A stretch of DNA of 64,000 nucleotides from Novosphingobium mangrovisedimenti (GCF_025153475.1 NZ_JANZXA010000001.1:62001-126000), one strand, 5' to 3'. Counted from the stretch's first letter, positions 37,681-46,599 are shown. The notes: generated from the letters alone by a model not told the origin. Made by a program: numbers and translations.

Positions 37681-37721
37681 ACCGGCGCACACTTCCCGCC
37701 CAACCCCTGGGGTAACCGTCC

Positions 37722-38192
37722 ATGGCCACGAAGGAACTGCAGGACGACGCTGACGAGACCGCGAAGGCGGTCGGGAAGCCCGCCCGCAAGGCCCCTTCCC
37801 GCATGACCAGGCCCCGAATTTCGGCGGACGAACTGCACGGGCCCAGCCCGAACGTGGCGACCAACCTTGCCATTGCCGACATCGCCCTGCGCGGCAGCAC
37901 CCTGCTGGCCCGCCAGGCCGTCGAACGGGCCCTGCTCGGCCGACAATATACCGCCAGCAAGGCGCTGAAGATCCTGAAGGGCCGCACCATGGGCGAATCC
38001 CTTCTGCACACGGCACTGGCGAAAGTGGCCCTCCGTTCCATCCCCGGCGCGATCGTGGTGGGCGGCGCTCTTGTCGCCAAGACGCTCTACGACCGCACCA
38101 AGGCGCGCGACGCGCAACGCAAGGGAGAAGCCGCGCTCGAGGAGATGGCCCGGAACGGGGAAGCGGACGAAACGGGGCAGAGCGGGGCCTGA
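37722..38192 (+). CDS. Hypothetical protein with C-terminal hydrophobic segment
   Basis: A 156-residue protein. The first 35 residues are charged and likely disordered; the middle is helical (NVATNLAIADIALRGSTLLA); one moderately hydrophobic stretch (SIPGAIVVGGALVAKTLY) could insert in a membrane. The end is charged. It lies between sspB and gmk on the same strand. I do not recognise a family with a known function. Confidence 0.7.
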   Translation: MATKELQDDADETAKAVGKPARKAPSRMTRPRISADELHGPSPNVATNLAIADIALRGSTLLARQAVERALLGRQYTASKALKILKGRTMGESLLHTALAKVALRSIPGAIVVGGALVAKTLYDRTKARDAQRKGEAALEEMARNGEADETGQSGA

Positions 38193-38263
38193 CGTCCGTT
38201 TTCCCACATGCCGCGGATCGGCCCGGGTTGATTTGATCGGTTCGCCCCGCCATCGGGAAAGCC

Positions 38264-38968
38264 ATGTCCAAGTCCGCACCCAAGACCACCCAGATGCACT
38301 CGCCCGAGCCAGACGACACGCTTGCCCGACGCGGCCTCATGTTCATCATGTCCTCGCCCTCCGGCGCGGGCAAGACGACGATCTCACGCATGCTGCTGGA
38401 GCATGATCCGCACATCTGCATTTCGGTATCGTGCACGACCCGCCCGCCCCGGCCCGGCGAAGTGGACGGCAAGGACTATCACTTCGTCAGCCGCGCCGAG
38501 TTCGATCGCATGGTCGAAAACGACGAGTTCCTGGAATGGGCGCAAGTCTTCGGCCATTGCTACGGTACCCCCAAGGCCCAGGTGAAGGCCGGACTGAAGG
38601 ACGGGCAGGACTATCTCTTCGACATCGACTGGCAGGGCACCCAGCAGCTCTACCAGAAGCTGGAACGCGACGTCGTGCGCGTGTTCCTGCTGCCGCCCAG
38701 CATCGAGGAACTGCGCCGGCGCCTGACCGGGCGCGGTACCGACAGTACCGAGGTCATCGCCGGACGCATGGCACGCGCGCGCTCGGAAATCAGCCACTGG
38801 GATGGCTACGACTATGTCGTGGTCAACGATGACATCCGGACCTGCTTCGAGAAGGTCACCGAGATCCTTGCCGCCGAGCGCATGCGCCGCGCCCGCCAGA
38901 CCGGGCTGATCGGCTTCGTCCGCGAACTGATGCGCCCCGAAGAGGGCGATGCGACCGAAGCGCCCTGA
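38264..38968 (+). CDS. gmk: Guanylate kinase Gmk
   Basis: A 234-residue P-loop kinase converting GMP to GDP. The Walker A is SPSGAGKTT, followed by the GMP-binding CTTRPPRPGEVDGKDYHFV and FLEWAQVFGHCYGTP. There are about 20 extra residues at the N-terminus and a basic C-terminal extension relative to E. coli Gmk. The start could also be the ATG at 38294 (MHSPEPDD). Confidence 0.95.
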   Translation: MSKSAPKTTQMHSPEPDDTLARRGLMFIMSSPSGAGKTTISRMLLEHDPHICISVSCTTRPPRPGEVDGKDYHFVSRAEFDRMVENDEFLEWAQVFGHCYGTPKAQVKAGLKDGQDYLFDIDWQGTQQLYQKLERDVVRVFLLPPSIEELRRRLTGRGTDSTEVIAGRMARARSEISHWDGYDYVVVNDDIRTCFEKVTEILAAERMRRARQTGLIGFVRELMRPEEGDATEAP

Positions 38969-39053
38969 GCGAATCCCCCTTTTGCTTGTCCTTCACGCCG
39001 TAGCGCGATAGGCGCCCCGGCACGAAACTGACTCTATTCGGAGACTTCCAGCA

Positions 39054-39887
39054 ATGTCCGGACTCGAAGCCGCCATCGAAGCCGCGTTTGATGCGCGCGA
39101 CACCGTCACCCCCGCCAGCGACGATGTGCGCAAGATCGTCAACGAAGCGCTCGACCTGCTCGATTCGGGCAAGGCGCGCGTTGCCGAGAAGGTGGATGGC
39201 GAATGGGTCGTCAACCAGTGGCTCAAGAAGGCGGTGCTGCTCAGCTTCCGCCTCGCCGACAATGCGGTGATGGAATACGGTGCGGCCGGCGCCCCCGCCT
39301 TCGACAAGGTGCCGCTCAAGTTCGACGGCTGGGACGATGCCCGGTTCAAGGCAGCCGGCTTCCGCGTGGTTCCCGGCGCGGTCGTGCGCCGCAGCGCCCA
39401 TATCGCCAAGGGCGTGGTGCTGATGCCGAGCTTCGTCAATCTCGGCGCCTATGTCGGCGAAGGTACCATGGTCGATACCTGGGCGACCGTCGGCTCCTGC
39501 GCGCAGATCGGCAAGAACGTGCACCTGTCCGGCGGCGCTGGCATCGGCGGCGTGCTGGAACCGCTGCAGGCGGGCCCGGTCATCATCGAGGACAACTGCT
39601 TCATCGGCGCCCGTTCCGAGGTCGCCGAAGGCGTCGTCGTGGGTGAAGGCGCGGTGCTGTCGATGGGCGTGTACCTCGGTGCCTCGACCAAGATCATCGA
39701 CCGTGCCACCGGCAAGGTCCACATCGGCCGCGTGCCGCCCTACTCGGTCGTGGTTCCCGGCGCGCTGCCCGGCAAGCCGCTGCCCGACGGCACCCCCGGA
39801 CCTTCGCTGTACTGCGCGGTAATTGTCAAAACCGTCGACGCCCAGACCCGCTCCAAGACCGGCATCAACGACCTCCTGCGCGACTGA
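39054..39887 (+). CDS. dapD: DapD, tetrahydrodipicolinate N-succinyltransferase
   Basis: A 277-residue left-handed beta-helix acyltransferase of the lysine/diaminopimelate pathway. Hexapeptide repeats run from [18 protein letters not shown] through [19 protein letters not shown] to [20 protein letters not shown]. Length is close to the E. coli enzyme. It has a clear GGAGA ribosome site. The stop is followed at once by a GAAA-capped hairpin. Confidence 0.95.
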   Translation: MSGLEAAIEAAFDARDTVTPASDDVRKIVNEALDLLDSGKARVAEKVDGEWVVNQWLKKAVLLSFRLADNAVMEYGAAGAPAFDKVPLKFDGWDDARFKAAGFRVVPGAVVRRSAHIAKGVVLMPSFVNLGAYVGEGTMVDTWATVGSCAQIGKNVHLSGGAGIGGVLEPLQAGPVIIEDNCFIGARSEVAEGVVVGEGAVLSMGVYLGASTKIIDRATGKVHIGRVPPYSVVVPGALPGKPLPDGTPGPSLYCAVIVKTVDAQTRSKTGINDLLRD

Positions 39888-39910
39888 GGCGGGCAGCGAA
39901 AGCTCCCGCC
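39888..39910 (+). promoter_or_regulatory. GAAA-tetraloop hairpin between dapD stop and the next start codon
   Basis: GGCGGG (39888-39893) pairs with CCCGCC (39905-39910); AGC pairs with GCT inside it, with one bulged C, and the loop is GAAA. It begins directly after the dapD stop and ends directly before the ATG of the DUF1810 gene, covering the place where a Shine-Dalgarno would be. Possible roles are a weak terminator, mRNA end protection, or control of the downstream start. Confidence 0.45.
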
Positions 39911-40348
39911 ATGCCCGGCCTCGACCGCTTCGTCGATGCGCAGCGCGACACATATGCCGCTGCGCTTGACGAAATCGGGGCCGGGACCAAGCGCAGTCAC
40001 TGGATGTGGTTCGTCTTCCCGCAGATCGCGGGCCTCGGCCGCAGTCCGACCGCCCAGTACTATGCGATCGCCGACCTTGGCGAAGCGCGGGCCTACCTCG
40101 CCCATCCGGTGCTGGGCAGGCGCCTTGCCGAATGCACCGACCGGATGCTGGACTGGGGCGGAAAACGAAGCGCCGCGTCCATTCTCGGTGGAATAGACGC
40201 GCTCAAGTTCCGCAGTTCGATGACCCTGTTCGAAGCGGCCGCGCGCGACCCTGCACAGGGCGCCCGCTTCGCGCGGGCTCTCGACGCATTCTGCCAGAGC
40301 CACCGCGACGAGCGCACGCTGCAGCGCCTCGATTCGGCGGACGGCTGA
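39911..40348 (+). CDS. DUF1810 family protein
   Basis: A 145-residue protein with the DUF1810 hallmarks: FVDAQRDTYAAALDEIGAG, the SHWMWFVFPQIAGLGRSP block, and YLAHPVLGRRLAECT. The family is widespread and of unsettled function; some members are linked to calpastatin-like or poly-nucleotide annotations without proof. There is no separate ribosome site, because a hairpin sits immediately before the ATG. The 110 bases after it hold only the ribosome site of the next small gene. Confidence 0.85.
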   Translation: MPGLDRFVDAQRDTYAAALDEIGAGTKRSHWMWFVFPQIAGLGRSPTAQYYAIADLGEARAYLAHPVLGRRLAECTDRMLDWGGKRSAASILGGIDALKFRSSMTLFEAAARDPAQGARFARALDAFCQSHRDERTLQRLDSADG

Positions 40349-40458
40349 CCGCGCGGCACCGGCACCCCGGAACTTTTCGACAGCGGCACGCGTTCTTCTC
40401 ATGACCCGGTGGAAAGACGTGGTCCCCAGGCCACCGCCGGGCCAACGGGAGAGCCACA

Positions 40459-40662
40459 ATGCAACGTATTGGTGAAGAGATTCATCTCGACAGCGACGAG
40501 GCACGCGGGGGCAGCACACCGAACATCGTCCGGTATGTCCTGATAGCGAGCCTGCTTCTCGCGATTCTCGCAATGTCGGCCATCTGGATAACGCGTGCGA
40601 TTTCCGACAAGCCATCGCAAGGCGGTCCTGTCACGGCGGTAGAACACGCGCTGGGCGGCTGA
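40459..40662 (+). CDS. Single-pass small membrane protein, function unknown
   Basis: A 67-residue protein: a charged N-terminus of about 22 residues, one membrane helix (YVLIASLLLAILAMSAIWI) and a short C-terminal tail. GGGAGAG lies about six bases before the ATG, which supports translation. No family recognised. A short hairpin without a T-run (40665-40679) follows the stop. Confidence 0.6.
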   Translation: MQRIGEEIHLDSDEARGGSTPNIVRYVLIASLLLAILAMSAIWITRAISDKPSQGGPVTAVEHALGG

Positions 40663-40693
40663 TTTCGCTTCGGAAGCGACGGAAAAGGGAGGA

Positions 40694-40805
40694 AAGAGCC
40701 GCCGACGAAGGCGGTAGCCGAACACGCTCGTAGAAGCGCGAACCCGCCCTAGAAGACTGATCGCCCCCCGACGATCAAGTCTGTCCCCGAGCGTCGGCGG
40801 CTCTT
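40694..40805 (+). ncRNA. Candidate structured RNA: three-way junction closed by a 14-bp helix
   Basis: In a 305-base gap without genes. Bases 40694-40707 pair perfectly with 40792-40805 (AAGAGCCGCCGACG with CGTCGGCGGCTCTT). Inside are two hairpins: 40710-40748 (GGCGG/CCGCC, with an inner CGCT/AGCG) and 40754-40782 (AGACTGATCG/CGATC-A-AGTCT, one bulged A, a C-rich loop). TAGAAG occurs in both arms. I cannot match it to a named RNA (not SRP RNA, tmRNA or RNase P), and either strand could be the transcribed one. A 14-base palindrome ACCTAGAGCTAGGT lies at 40842-40855; the rest of the gap shows nothing. Confidence 0.5.
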
Positions 40806-40967
40806 GTCAAATCTGACGACAATGTCGCCATCCCCTGTGCCACCTAGAGCTAGGTACAATGGATTGCTAAATTCTTAACGCCCCGGAAAACTGCGTAATA
40901 CCGCAGTACGCGCCACGTCCCGCGCGAAGTGTAACCATTTCCGACGCCAAGGCGGTGTCCTCGCCGG

Positions 40968-41480
40968 TCAATCCGGGCGACTGTTCCATTTGAGTTCCGC
41001 CATCTTGCGCAGGGCCCGGTTCATGCCCTCCAGCCCCATTCCGACCTTGTGCCCCATGGCCCGAAAGATCACGGCGCCGACGGGACCACCCATGATCTCG
41101 GCATTGGTGACCGCACAGCGCGTGGGCGAAAGTTCCTCGACCTCGACGAAACGGAATGCCTTCACGAGACCACCGAAGCTCGTCATCACATATTCGAGCA
41201 GTTCGTTCGGCCGCATCGTCACCACGCGCGCCCCCCCCTTCTGCGGCTTGAGCCCCTCAAGCTTCACCGTGAAGCGAATCTCCTCGCCAGGTTCGGCCCG
41301 CCCGCTGGTCTCGACATAGAGCGGGCTCCATCCGCCCCACCCCTCGAAGTCCGCGATGAAATCCCACACCAGCTCGGGCGGCGCGTCGATCTCTATCCGG
41401 TGGCCGACGCAGCGCCCCTTGGTCCGTCCGGGGGCATCGCTCGCACCGGACAATTCGTAGCTGGCCTGAGCGCTGCTCAC
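40968..41480 (-). CDS. SRPBCC-family (Bet v1-like) ligand-binding protein
   Basis: About 170 residues. The SRPBCC fold is indicated by HRIEIDAPPELVWDFIADFEGW near residue 30, a central beta sheet (FTVKLEGLKPQKG), and a long C-terminal helix (GHKVGMGLEGMNRALRKM). Such proteins bind hydrophobic small molecules. It starts at GTG 41480 overlapping the stop of the LLM oxidoreductase gene (GTGA), so the two are coupled; a longer frame reaches 41507. Confidence 0.75.
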   Translation of the reverse strand: MSSAQASYELSGASDAPGRTKGRCVGHRIEIDAPPELVWDFIADFEGWGGWSPLYVETSGRAEPGEEIRFTVKLEGLKPQKGGARVVTMRPNELLEYVMTSFGGLVKAFRFVEVEELSPTRCAVTNAEIMGGPVGAVIFRAMGHKVGMGLEGMNRALRKMAELKWNSRPD

Positions 41481-42340
41481 AGCAGCGCCGCTGCAAGACG
41501 GCTCCATAGCGGCAGCAGGACATCGAACCCGGCCCCACGTGGCCCGCCGATCACCTGCATGCAGACATGATCCGCACCGGCATCGAGGTGCGCCTGCACC
41601 CGTGCCGCCGCCTTCTCGACACCACCGACGGCGAAGAGTGCGTCGATCAGCCCGTCATCGCAGGCATCGATCTGGTCTTCGGTGAAGCCGAGCCGCAGCC
41701 AGTTGTTCCTGTAGTTGGGGAGCATGCGATAATGTTCGAGCGCCCCAAGGGCCAGCTCGCGCGCGCGGGCCGGATCTTCCTCCAGGATCACCCCCTGTTC
41801 CGGCGCGAGCAGCTTGCCCGGGCCGAGGATCTCGCGCGCACCGGCCGTGTGTTCGGGCGTGACGAGATAGGGATGCGCACCGGCCGTGCGCTCGCCCGAA
41901 AGCGCAATCATCTTCGGCCCGAGTCCGGCAAGGCACAGATTGTCTCGCGGCATCCCGGCAGCGTCGAGGCCATCGAGGAAGCGGCGCATCACCGAAAGCG
42001 GCTTGCCCCATTGTTCGCCGATGATCGGGCCGTGGCTCACGCCGATGCCAAGCAGCGTGCGGGCCTTTTCCGCCGCGCCCAGCCCTGCGAACCAGGCCGC
42101 CAGTTCGGCGGGTTCATGCTTCCAGACATTGAGGATGCCGGTGGCGATGGTCGTCCGCTTCGTCATGCCCAGCAGGCGCTCCACGTCGGCTGGCGCGCCG
42201 CTGTCGATCCCGCCGGGGATCCAGAGCGCGCCATAGCCCAGTTCGTCAAGCTCGGCGGCGGCCTCGTTAGCCTGTCCCTTGTCGCCGAAGCGCAGTTCCA
42301 GCGACCACAGGCCGACCTTGCCGATTGCAGGTACCGTCAC
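41477..42340 (-). CDS. LLM-class (luciferase-like, probably F420-dependent type) oxidoreductase
   Basis: About 287 residues of a luciferase-like monooxygenase barrel. Recognisable parts are ELDELGYGALWIPGG near the N-terminus, TILNVWKHEPAEL-like segments, TLLGIGVSHGPIIGEQWGKP, and HLDAGADHVCMQV near the end. The group is usually named by similarity to mycobacterial F420 enzymes, but FMN could be the cofactor here. The GTG at 42340 is preferred because GAGGAGAG lies just upstream; ATG codons at 42364 and 42379 are alternatives. Substrate unknown. Confidence 0.82.
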   Translation of the reverse strand: MTVPAIGKVGLWSLELRFGDKGQANEAAAELDELGYGALWIPGGIDSGAPADVERLLGMTKRTTIATGILNVWKHEPAELAAWFAGLGAAEKARTLLGIGVSHGPIIGEQWGKPLSVMRRFLDGLDAAGMPRDNLCLAGLGPKMIALSGERTAGAHPYLVTPEHTAGAREILGPGKLLAPEQGVILEEDPARARELALGALEHYRMLPNYRNNWLRLGFTEDQIDACDDGLIDALFAVGGVEKAAARVQAHLDAGADHVCMQVIGGPRGAGFDVLLPLWSRLAAALL

Positions 42341-42513
42341 CGCTCTCTCCTCTCCTCTTCCCATGCCCTGTCCCGGCAATCTTGGAATGCCGCCCGTGGT
42401 GCTTCAAGGGCTTTGCGCATTGCGCCTTGCGGCATCGCCCGAGCGCGCCATCGCGGCAGCGGCCACGTCTGCCACGACTTGATTGCCGGTGCGCGGCGGC
42501 CTAGCCGAATGAC

Positions 42514-44100
42514 ATGGACGATTTCGACTTCATCGTTGTGGGCGGCGGCAGCGCCGGGTGCGTTCTCGCCAACCGGCTCAGCGCCGATCCGCGCAACCGC
42601 GTGCTGCTGCTGGAAGCGGGCGGCAAGGACGACTACATCTGGATCAAGGTACCGGTGGGCTACCTCTATTGCATCGGCAACCCGCGTACGGACTGGTGCA
42701 TGTCGACCGAATCGGAAGACGGCCTCAACGGCCGCGCGCTGAAGTATCCGCGCGGGCGCGTGCTAGGCGGCTGCTCCTCGATCAACGGCATGATCTACAT
42801 GCGCGGGCAGGCAGCGGACTACGACGGCTGGCGCCAAGCCGGAAATCCCGGTTGGGGCTGGGACGACGTGCTGCCCTATTTCAAGCGCGCGGAGGACCAC
42901 TACGACGGCCCCGGCGAATTCCACGGCAGCGGCGGCGAAATTCGCGTGGAGCGCCAGCGCCTGCGCTGGGACATCCTGGAAGCCTTTCGCCTGGCCTGCG
43001 GACAGGCCGGCATGCCGCTGATCGACGACTTCAACACAGGCGACAACGAAGGCGCCAGCTTCTTTCAGGTCACCCAGCGCCGGGGCTGGCGCTGGAGCGC
43101 CTCGGACGCCTTCCTCAAGCCGGTGCGCAGCCGCACCAACCTGAAAGTCGTCACCGGAGCGCTGGTCGACAAGGTCGTCATCGAGCACGGCCGCGCGGTC
43201 GGCATCGCCTATACGCTCGGCAATGTACAGCGGGTCGCCCGTGCACGCGGCGAAGTGCTGCTGGCAGCCGGCGCGATCGGCTCACCTGCCATCCTCGAAC
43301 GCAGCGGCATCGGCGACCCAGCGCACCTTTCCACGCTGGGCATCGAAACCGTGCTCGATGCGCCGCACGTCGGCGCCAACCTGCAGGACCACCTGCAACT
43401 ACGCTGCGCCTGGCGCGTTTCGGGCGTCTCCACGCTCAACCAGCGCGCGGCGAACCTGTTCGGCAAGGCGCTGATCGGGATGGAATATATCCTGAAGCGC
43501 ACGGGGCCGATGGCAATGGCCCCCAGCCAACTCGGCGTCTTCTCCAAAAGCGACGCGCGGTATGCCACCGCCAACCTGGAATACCATGTCCAGCCGCTCA
43601 GCCTCGAAGCCTTCGGCGGCGCGCTCGACCCGTTCCCCGCCTTTACCGCAAGCGTGTGCAACCTGCGCCCGGAGAGCCGGGGCACGAGCCGCGTGACCAG
43701 CCGGGACGCGGCCGTCGCACCGAGCATCCGGCCCAACTATCTCGCGACCGAGGAAGACCGCCGCGTTGCCGCCGCCGCGATCCGTCAGGCGCGCGGCATC
43801 GTCGCACAACCTGCGCTCGCCCGCTTCGACCCTCAGGAAGTGCGCCCCGGCCTCGAAGCACAAAGCGAAGAGGAGCTTCAGCGCGTCGCCGGCAACATCG
43901 GCACCACCATCTTCCACCCGGTGGGTACTGCCGCGATGGGCTCTGTCGTCGATCACCAGCTTCGGGTAACGGGCATCGAGGCCCTGCGCGTCATCGACGC
44001 TTCGGTGATGCCGACGATCACGTCGGGCAATACCAATGCTCCGACGATGATGATCGCCGAAAAGGGGGCGGAAATGGTTCTCCAGGCCGCGCGGCGCTAG
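42514..44100 (+). CDS. GMC-family FAD-dependent oxidoreductase (choline dehydrogenase-like)
   Basis: A 528-residue flavoenzyme. The FAD site is FIVVGGGSAGCVLANRLS with LLLEAGG, then the GMC signature region (RGRVLGGCSSINGMIYMRG). The C-terminal active-site block has HPVGTAAMG and SGNTNAPTMMIAEKGA with the conserved His and Asn. It oxidises a primary or secondary alcohol; substrate is not evident. It converges on the epimerase gene (four-base overlap). Confidence 0.9.
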   Translation: MDDFDFIVVGGGSAGCVLANRLSADPRNRVLLLEAGGKDDYIWIKVPVGYLYCIGNPRTDWCMSTESEDGLNGRALKYPRGRVLGGCSSINGMIYMRGQAADYDGWRQAGNPGWGWDDVLPYFKRAEDHYDGPGEFHGSGGEIRVERQRLRWDILEAFRLACGQAGMPLIDDFNTGDNEGASFFQVTQRRGWRWSASDAFLKPVRSRTNLKVVTGALVDKVVIEHGRAVGIAYTLGNVQRVARARGEVLLAAGAIGSPAILERSGIGDPAHLSTLGIETVLDAPHVGANLQDHLQLRCAWRVSGVSTLNQRAANLFGKALIGMEYILKRTGPMAMAPSQLGVFSKSDARYATANLEYHVQPLSLEAFGGALDPFPAFTASVCNLRPESRGTSRVTSRDAAVAPSIRPNYLATEEDRRVAAAAIRQARGIVAQPALARFDPQEVRPGLEAQSEEELQRVAGNIGTTIFHPVGTAAMGSVVDHQLRVTGIEALRVIDASVMPTITSGNTNAPTMMIAEKGAEMVLQAARR

Positions 44101-44903
44101 GCCATCAGTTCGCGCGTCTTCATCACGATCTCGGCCACGCATTCCACCGCCGGACGGCCGCTTTCGGCCTGCGCCATCAACGGGACTTCGAGCCCCAGCG
44201 TCTGGCCGCGCGGCAGGGCATCGATGAACTCGCGCAAGGGTAGCTCGCCCTCGCCCGGGATCATCCGGCCCGACATCGCCTCCTGCATGTAGTCGCCGGC
44301 ACTCTTGCGGGGCGCGTCGCTGAGCTGGACGTGGCCGATAAGCGCGGGATCGAGTTCGGCAATCTGCGCCACGGTCCCGCCGGAGCGGAAGAAGTGCATC
44401 GAATCGATAAGCACGGTGGCGCGCCCTTCACCGATATGGCGGACGGCGGCCAGCGCCTCGGGCAGGCTGCGGATCGTGAAGACCGGGCAGAACTCTATCG
44501 AGAAATCCATGCCGCGTTCGCCGGCCATCTCGCACAGCTTCGCCAGCTGCTCGAAGGCGCGATCGCGCTCGACACCCATGTCGACCGAATTGACCCTGAG
44601 CGCGCCGAGTTCGGCGAACAGATCCATGTCGGCCGCGTGCCGGGAAGCGTCCAGATCCGCAGAGACGCCCATTCCCTCGGCTATCGAGATCGACACACCC
44701 CGTTCGCGCATCACCGCCTTGAGTTCGCGCCGCAAGGCCGGATCTTCCCGCAGCGACCATGCCGGGTAACCGTACGGATTGAAGGGTAACTGCGTCAGCC
44801 CCATCGACACCGCGGTGCAACCGAGGTCCGCCGCCAGCGTGACATGCTCCACCGGCCCCATTCCCAGGACTGTGAGCAGCTCGATACCGAGCGGATGTGG
44901 CAT
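44097..44903 (-). CDS. Sugar phosphate isomerase/epimerase-type TIM-barrel protein
   Basis: A 268-residue AP-endonuclease-2-fold barrel. Landmarks are SISIAEGMGVSADL, GERGMDFSIEFCPV, VLIDSMHFFRSGG and GHVQLSDAPRK, giving the usual Glu/Asp/His metal ligands. The ATG at 44903 follows AGGAGAGG. Such proteins isomerise sugars or cyclitols. The convergent GMC oxidoreductase hints at a common alcohol or polyol substrate, but they are not one operon. Confidence 0.8.
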   Translation of the reverse strand: MPHPLGIELLTVLGMGPVEHVTLAADLGCTAVSMGLTQLPFNPYGYPAWSLREDPALRRELKAVMRERGVSISIAEGMGVSADLDASRHAADMDLFAELGALRVNSVDMGVERDRAFEQLAKLCEMAGERGMDFSIEFCPVFTIRSLPEALAAVRHIGEGRATVLIDSMHFFRSGGTVAQIAELDPALIGHVQLSDAPRKSAGDYMQEAMSGRMIPGEGELPLREFIDALPRGQTLGLEVPLMAQAESGRPAVECVAEIVMKTRELMA

Positions 44904-44987
44904 GACCCGATTCCTCTCCTGTTCGCAATCGTTATACAGGACACCGTCGCGCCGGACACCGGCAATTGCCGATAGGAACGTGAGACC

Positions 44988-45428
44988 ATGCAGACAGACC
45001 GTGACGAAGCCGCCGCCATCGTCGCCCGCCTCGACCTCTCGCCGCATCCCGAGGGCGGCTGGTATCGCGAGACCTGGAAAGCCGAGGCAAGATCAGGCAC
45101 GCGGCCGGATGCAACCGCGATCCACTTCCTGCTCGAGGCACATCAGCGATCGCACTGGCACCGGGTCGATGCCTGCGAGATCTGGCTGTGGCACGCCGGC
45201 AGCCCGATCACCTTGTCGATCGCGCCCGATCAAACAGGACCGGTCTCGCGGCAGGTGCTGGGCGGCGATGTGCTGGCCGGGCAAGCGCCGCAACTGATCG
45301 TGCCCACCGGCCACTGGCAGGCTGCCGAGCCGCTCGGTGGCTGGGCTCTGGTAAGCTGCGTGGTTTCTCCCGGATTCGATTTCGCCGGCTTCGAACTGGC
45401 CCCGCCCGGCTGGGCGCCCGCGAAGTGA
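44988..45428 (+). CDS. Cupin DUF985 family protein
   Basis: A 146-residue small cupin. It shows the DUF985 pattern: LDLSPHPEGGWYRETW, IHFLLEAHQRSHWHRVDACEIW with the metal-site His residues, PTGHWQAAEP and VVSPGFDFAGFELAPPGW. The family is related to the plant At3g21360-type and has no firmly established activity. The start is near a GGAACG site. Confidence 0.85.
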   Translation: MQTDRDEAAAIVARLDLSPHPEGGWYRETWKAEARSGTRPDATAIHFLLEAHQRSHWHRVDACEIWLWHAGSPITLSIAPDQTGPVSRQVLGGDVLAGQAPQLIVPTGHWQAAEPLGGWALVSCVVSPGFDFAGFELAPPGWAPAK

Positions 45429-45498
45429 TCCAGACGCTGGACAAGTGCCGCGCCCGCGCGCAGGTTCCGCGCCGGGGATAATGGGGTAATTGCTGCCG

Positions 45499-46599
45499 AT
45501 GGCCGGTGAGTACGAGAGGATTGACAACGCGGCAGGCCGGGTATTGGGCTCACCGCTCCAGAACCTGGCGCGCGCGGCGGCCTTCGTGATGGCGGTCTTC
45601 GTCCTGTCCACCGCCGGGTTCGTCGCCGAAGGCTGGAGCCTGGGCGATGCGGCCTACATGGTCACGCTCACGATCTTCTCGGTCGGCTATGGCGAGGTCC
45701 ACCCCATCGACACGACATGGCTGCGCACGCTCGACATGGCGACGATCGTCCTGGGCTGCACCGGCATGATCTTCTTCACTGGTGCCCTCGTCCAGGTTTT
45801 CGCCCACTACCAGATTCGCAACATTCTCGGGATCGACCGCATGCAAAGCCAGATCGACCGCCTGACCAACCACGCCATCATCTGCGGCTACGGCCGGATC
45901 GGCAAGCAACTCGCCCACGAACTGCAGCGAGCCCGATCACCCTACATCATCCTCGACCGCAACCCGGCCAAGCTTGCCGAGGCGGAGGGTTGCGGGCACC
46001 TCACCCACCAGGGCGACGCCACCGACGAAGCCACCCTGCGCGCCGTGGGCATCGAACGCGCTCGGGTGCTGGCAACCGTGCTTCCCGACGACGCGCTAAA
46101 CGTCTTCATCACGCTCTCGGCCCGCAATCTCAATGCGCACCTGGAGATCATCGCCCGCGGCGAATACCCGAGCACAGAGGGCAAGCTGATCCACGCGGGC
46201 GCGGACAAGGTGGTGCTGCCCACCCATATCGGCGCCGAACGCATCGCCGAACTGATCCTTTACCCGACGACGTCCCGCTTCCTCGGCGAGGCCCCGCAAG
46301 TGCGCGACCTCAAACGCGAACTGCACGAGTTCGGGCTGGAAATCGAGGCGGTGACAGTGCCCGAACACTCGGCGCTGGCCGGCGCCACTGTCGGCGAAGC
46401 CGAGCGGCGCGGCGACGGGGCCTTCTTCCTCGTCCAGATCGACCGGCCCAACGGGCAGAGTTACGTCCATCCCTCGGAAGACGTCAAGATCGACGCCGGC
46501 GACACCGTCGTCCTCGTCCTGCGCAGCACGCGCGTGACGGCAGGCTCGATCTTCAACGAGACACGGCAGGCGATAAAGCTGGGCCGCAGCTACCGCTAG
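45499..46599 (+). CDS. Potassium channel protein with RCK (TrkA-N/TrkA-C) domains
   Basis: A 366-residue two-helix channel. Helix one is AAFVMAVFVLSTAGFVA, the pore helix and filter read TIFSVGYGEVHP, and helix two is TIVLGCTGMIFFTGALV. A cytosolic RCK-N domain follows (HAIICGYGRIGKQLAHEL, a Rossmann site), and then RCK-C (VPEHSALAGATVGEAERR). The filter end is GYGE instead of the usual GYGD. The TTG at 45490 is a less likely start than ATG 45499. Confidence 0.88.
   Translation: MAGEYERIDNAAGRVLGSPLQNLARAAAFVMAVFVLSTAGFVAEGWSLGDAAYMVTLTIFSVGYGEVHPIDTTWLRTLDMATIVLGCTGMIFFTGALVQVFAHYQIRNILGIDRMQSQIDRLTNHAIICGYGRIGKQLAHELQRARSPYIILDRNPAKLAEAEGCGHLTHQGDATDEATLRAVGIERARVLATVLPDDALNVFITLSARNLNAHLEIIARGEYPSTEGKLIHAGADKVVLPTHIGAERIAELILYPTTSRFLGEAPQVRDLKRELHEFGLEIEAVTVPEHSALAGATVGEAERRGDGAFFLVQIDRPNGQSYVHPSEDVKIDAGDTVVLVLRSTRVTAGSIFNETRQAIKLGRSYR

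Noticed and set aside
40694..40805. Identification of the intergenic fold as SRP RNA or 6S RNA
   Set aside because: The SRP core GGAAGGAAGCAGCC is absent, and the short three-way junction does not show the long central bubble of 6S RNA.
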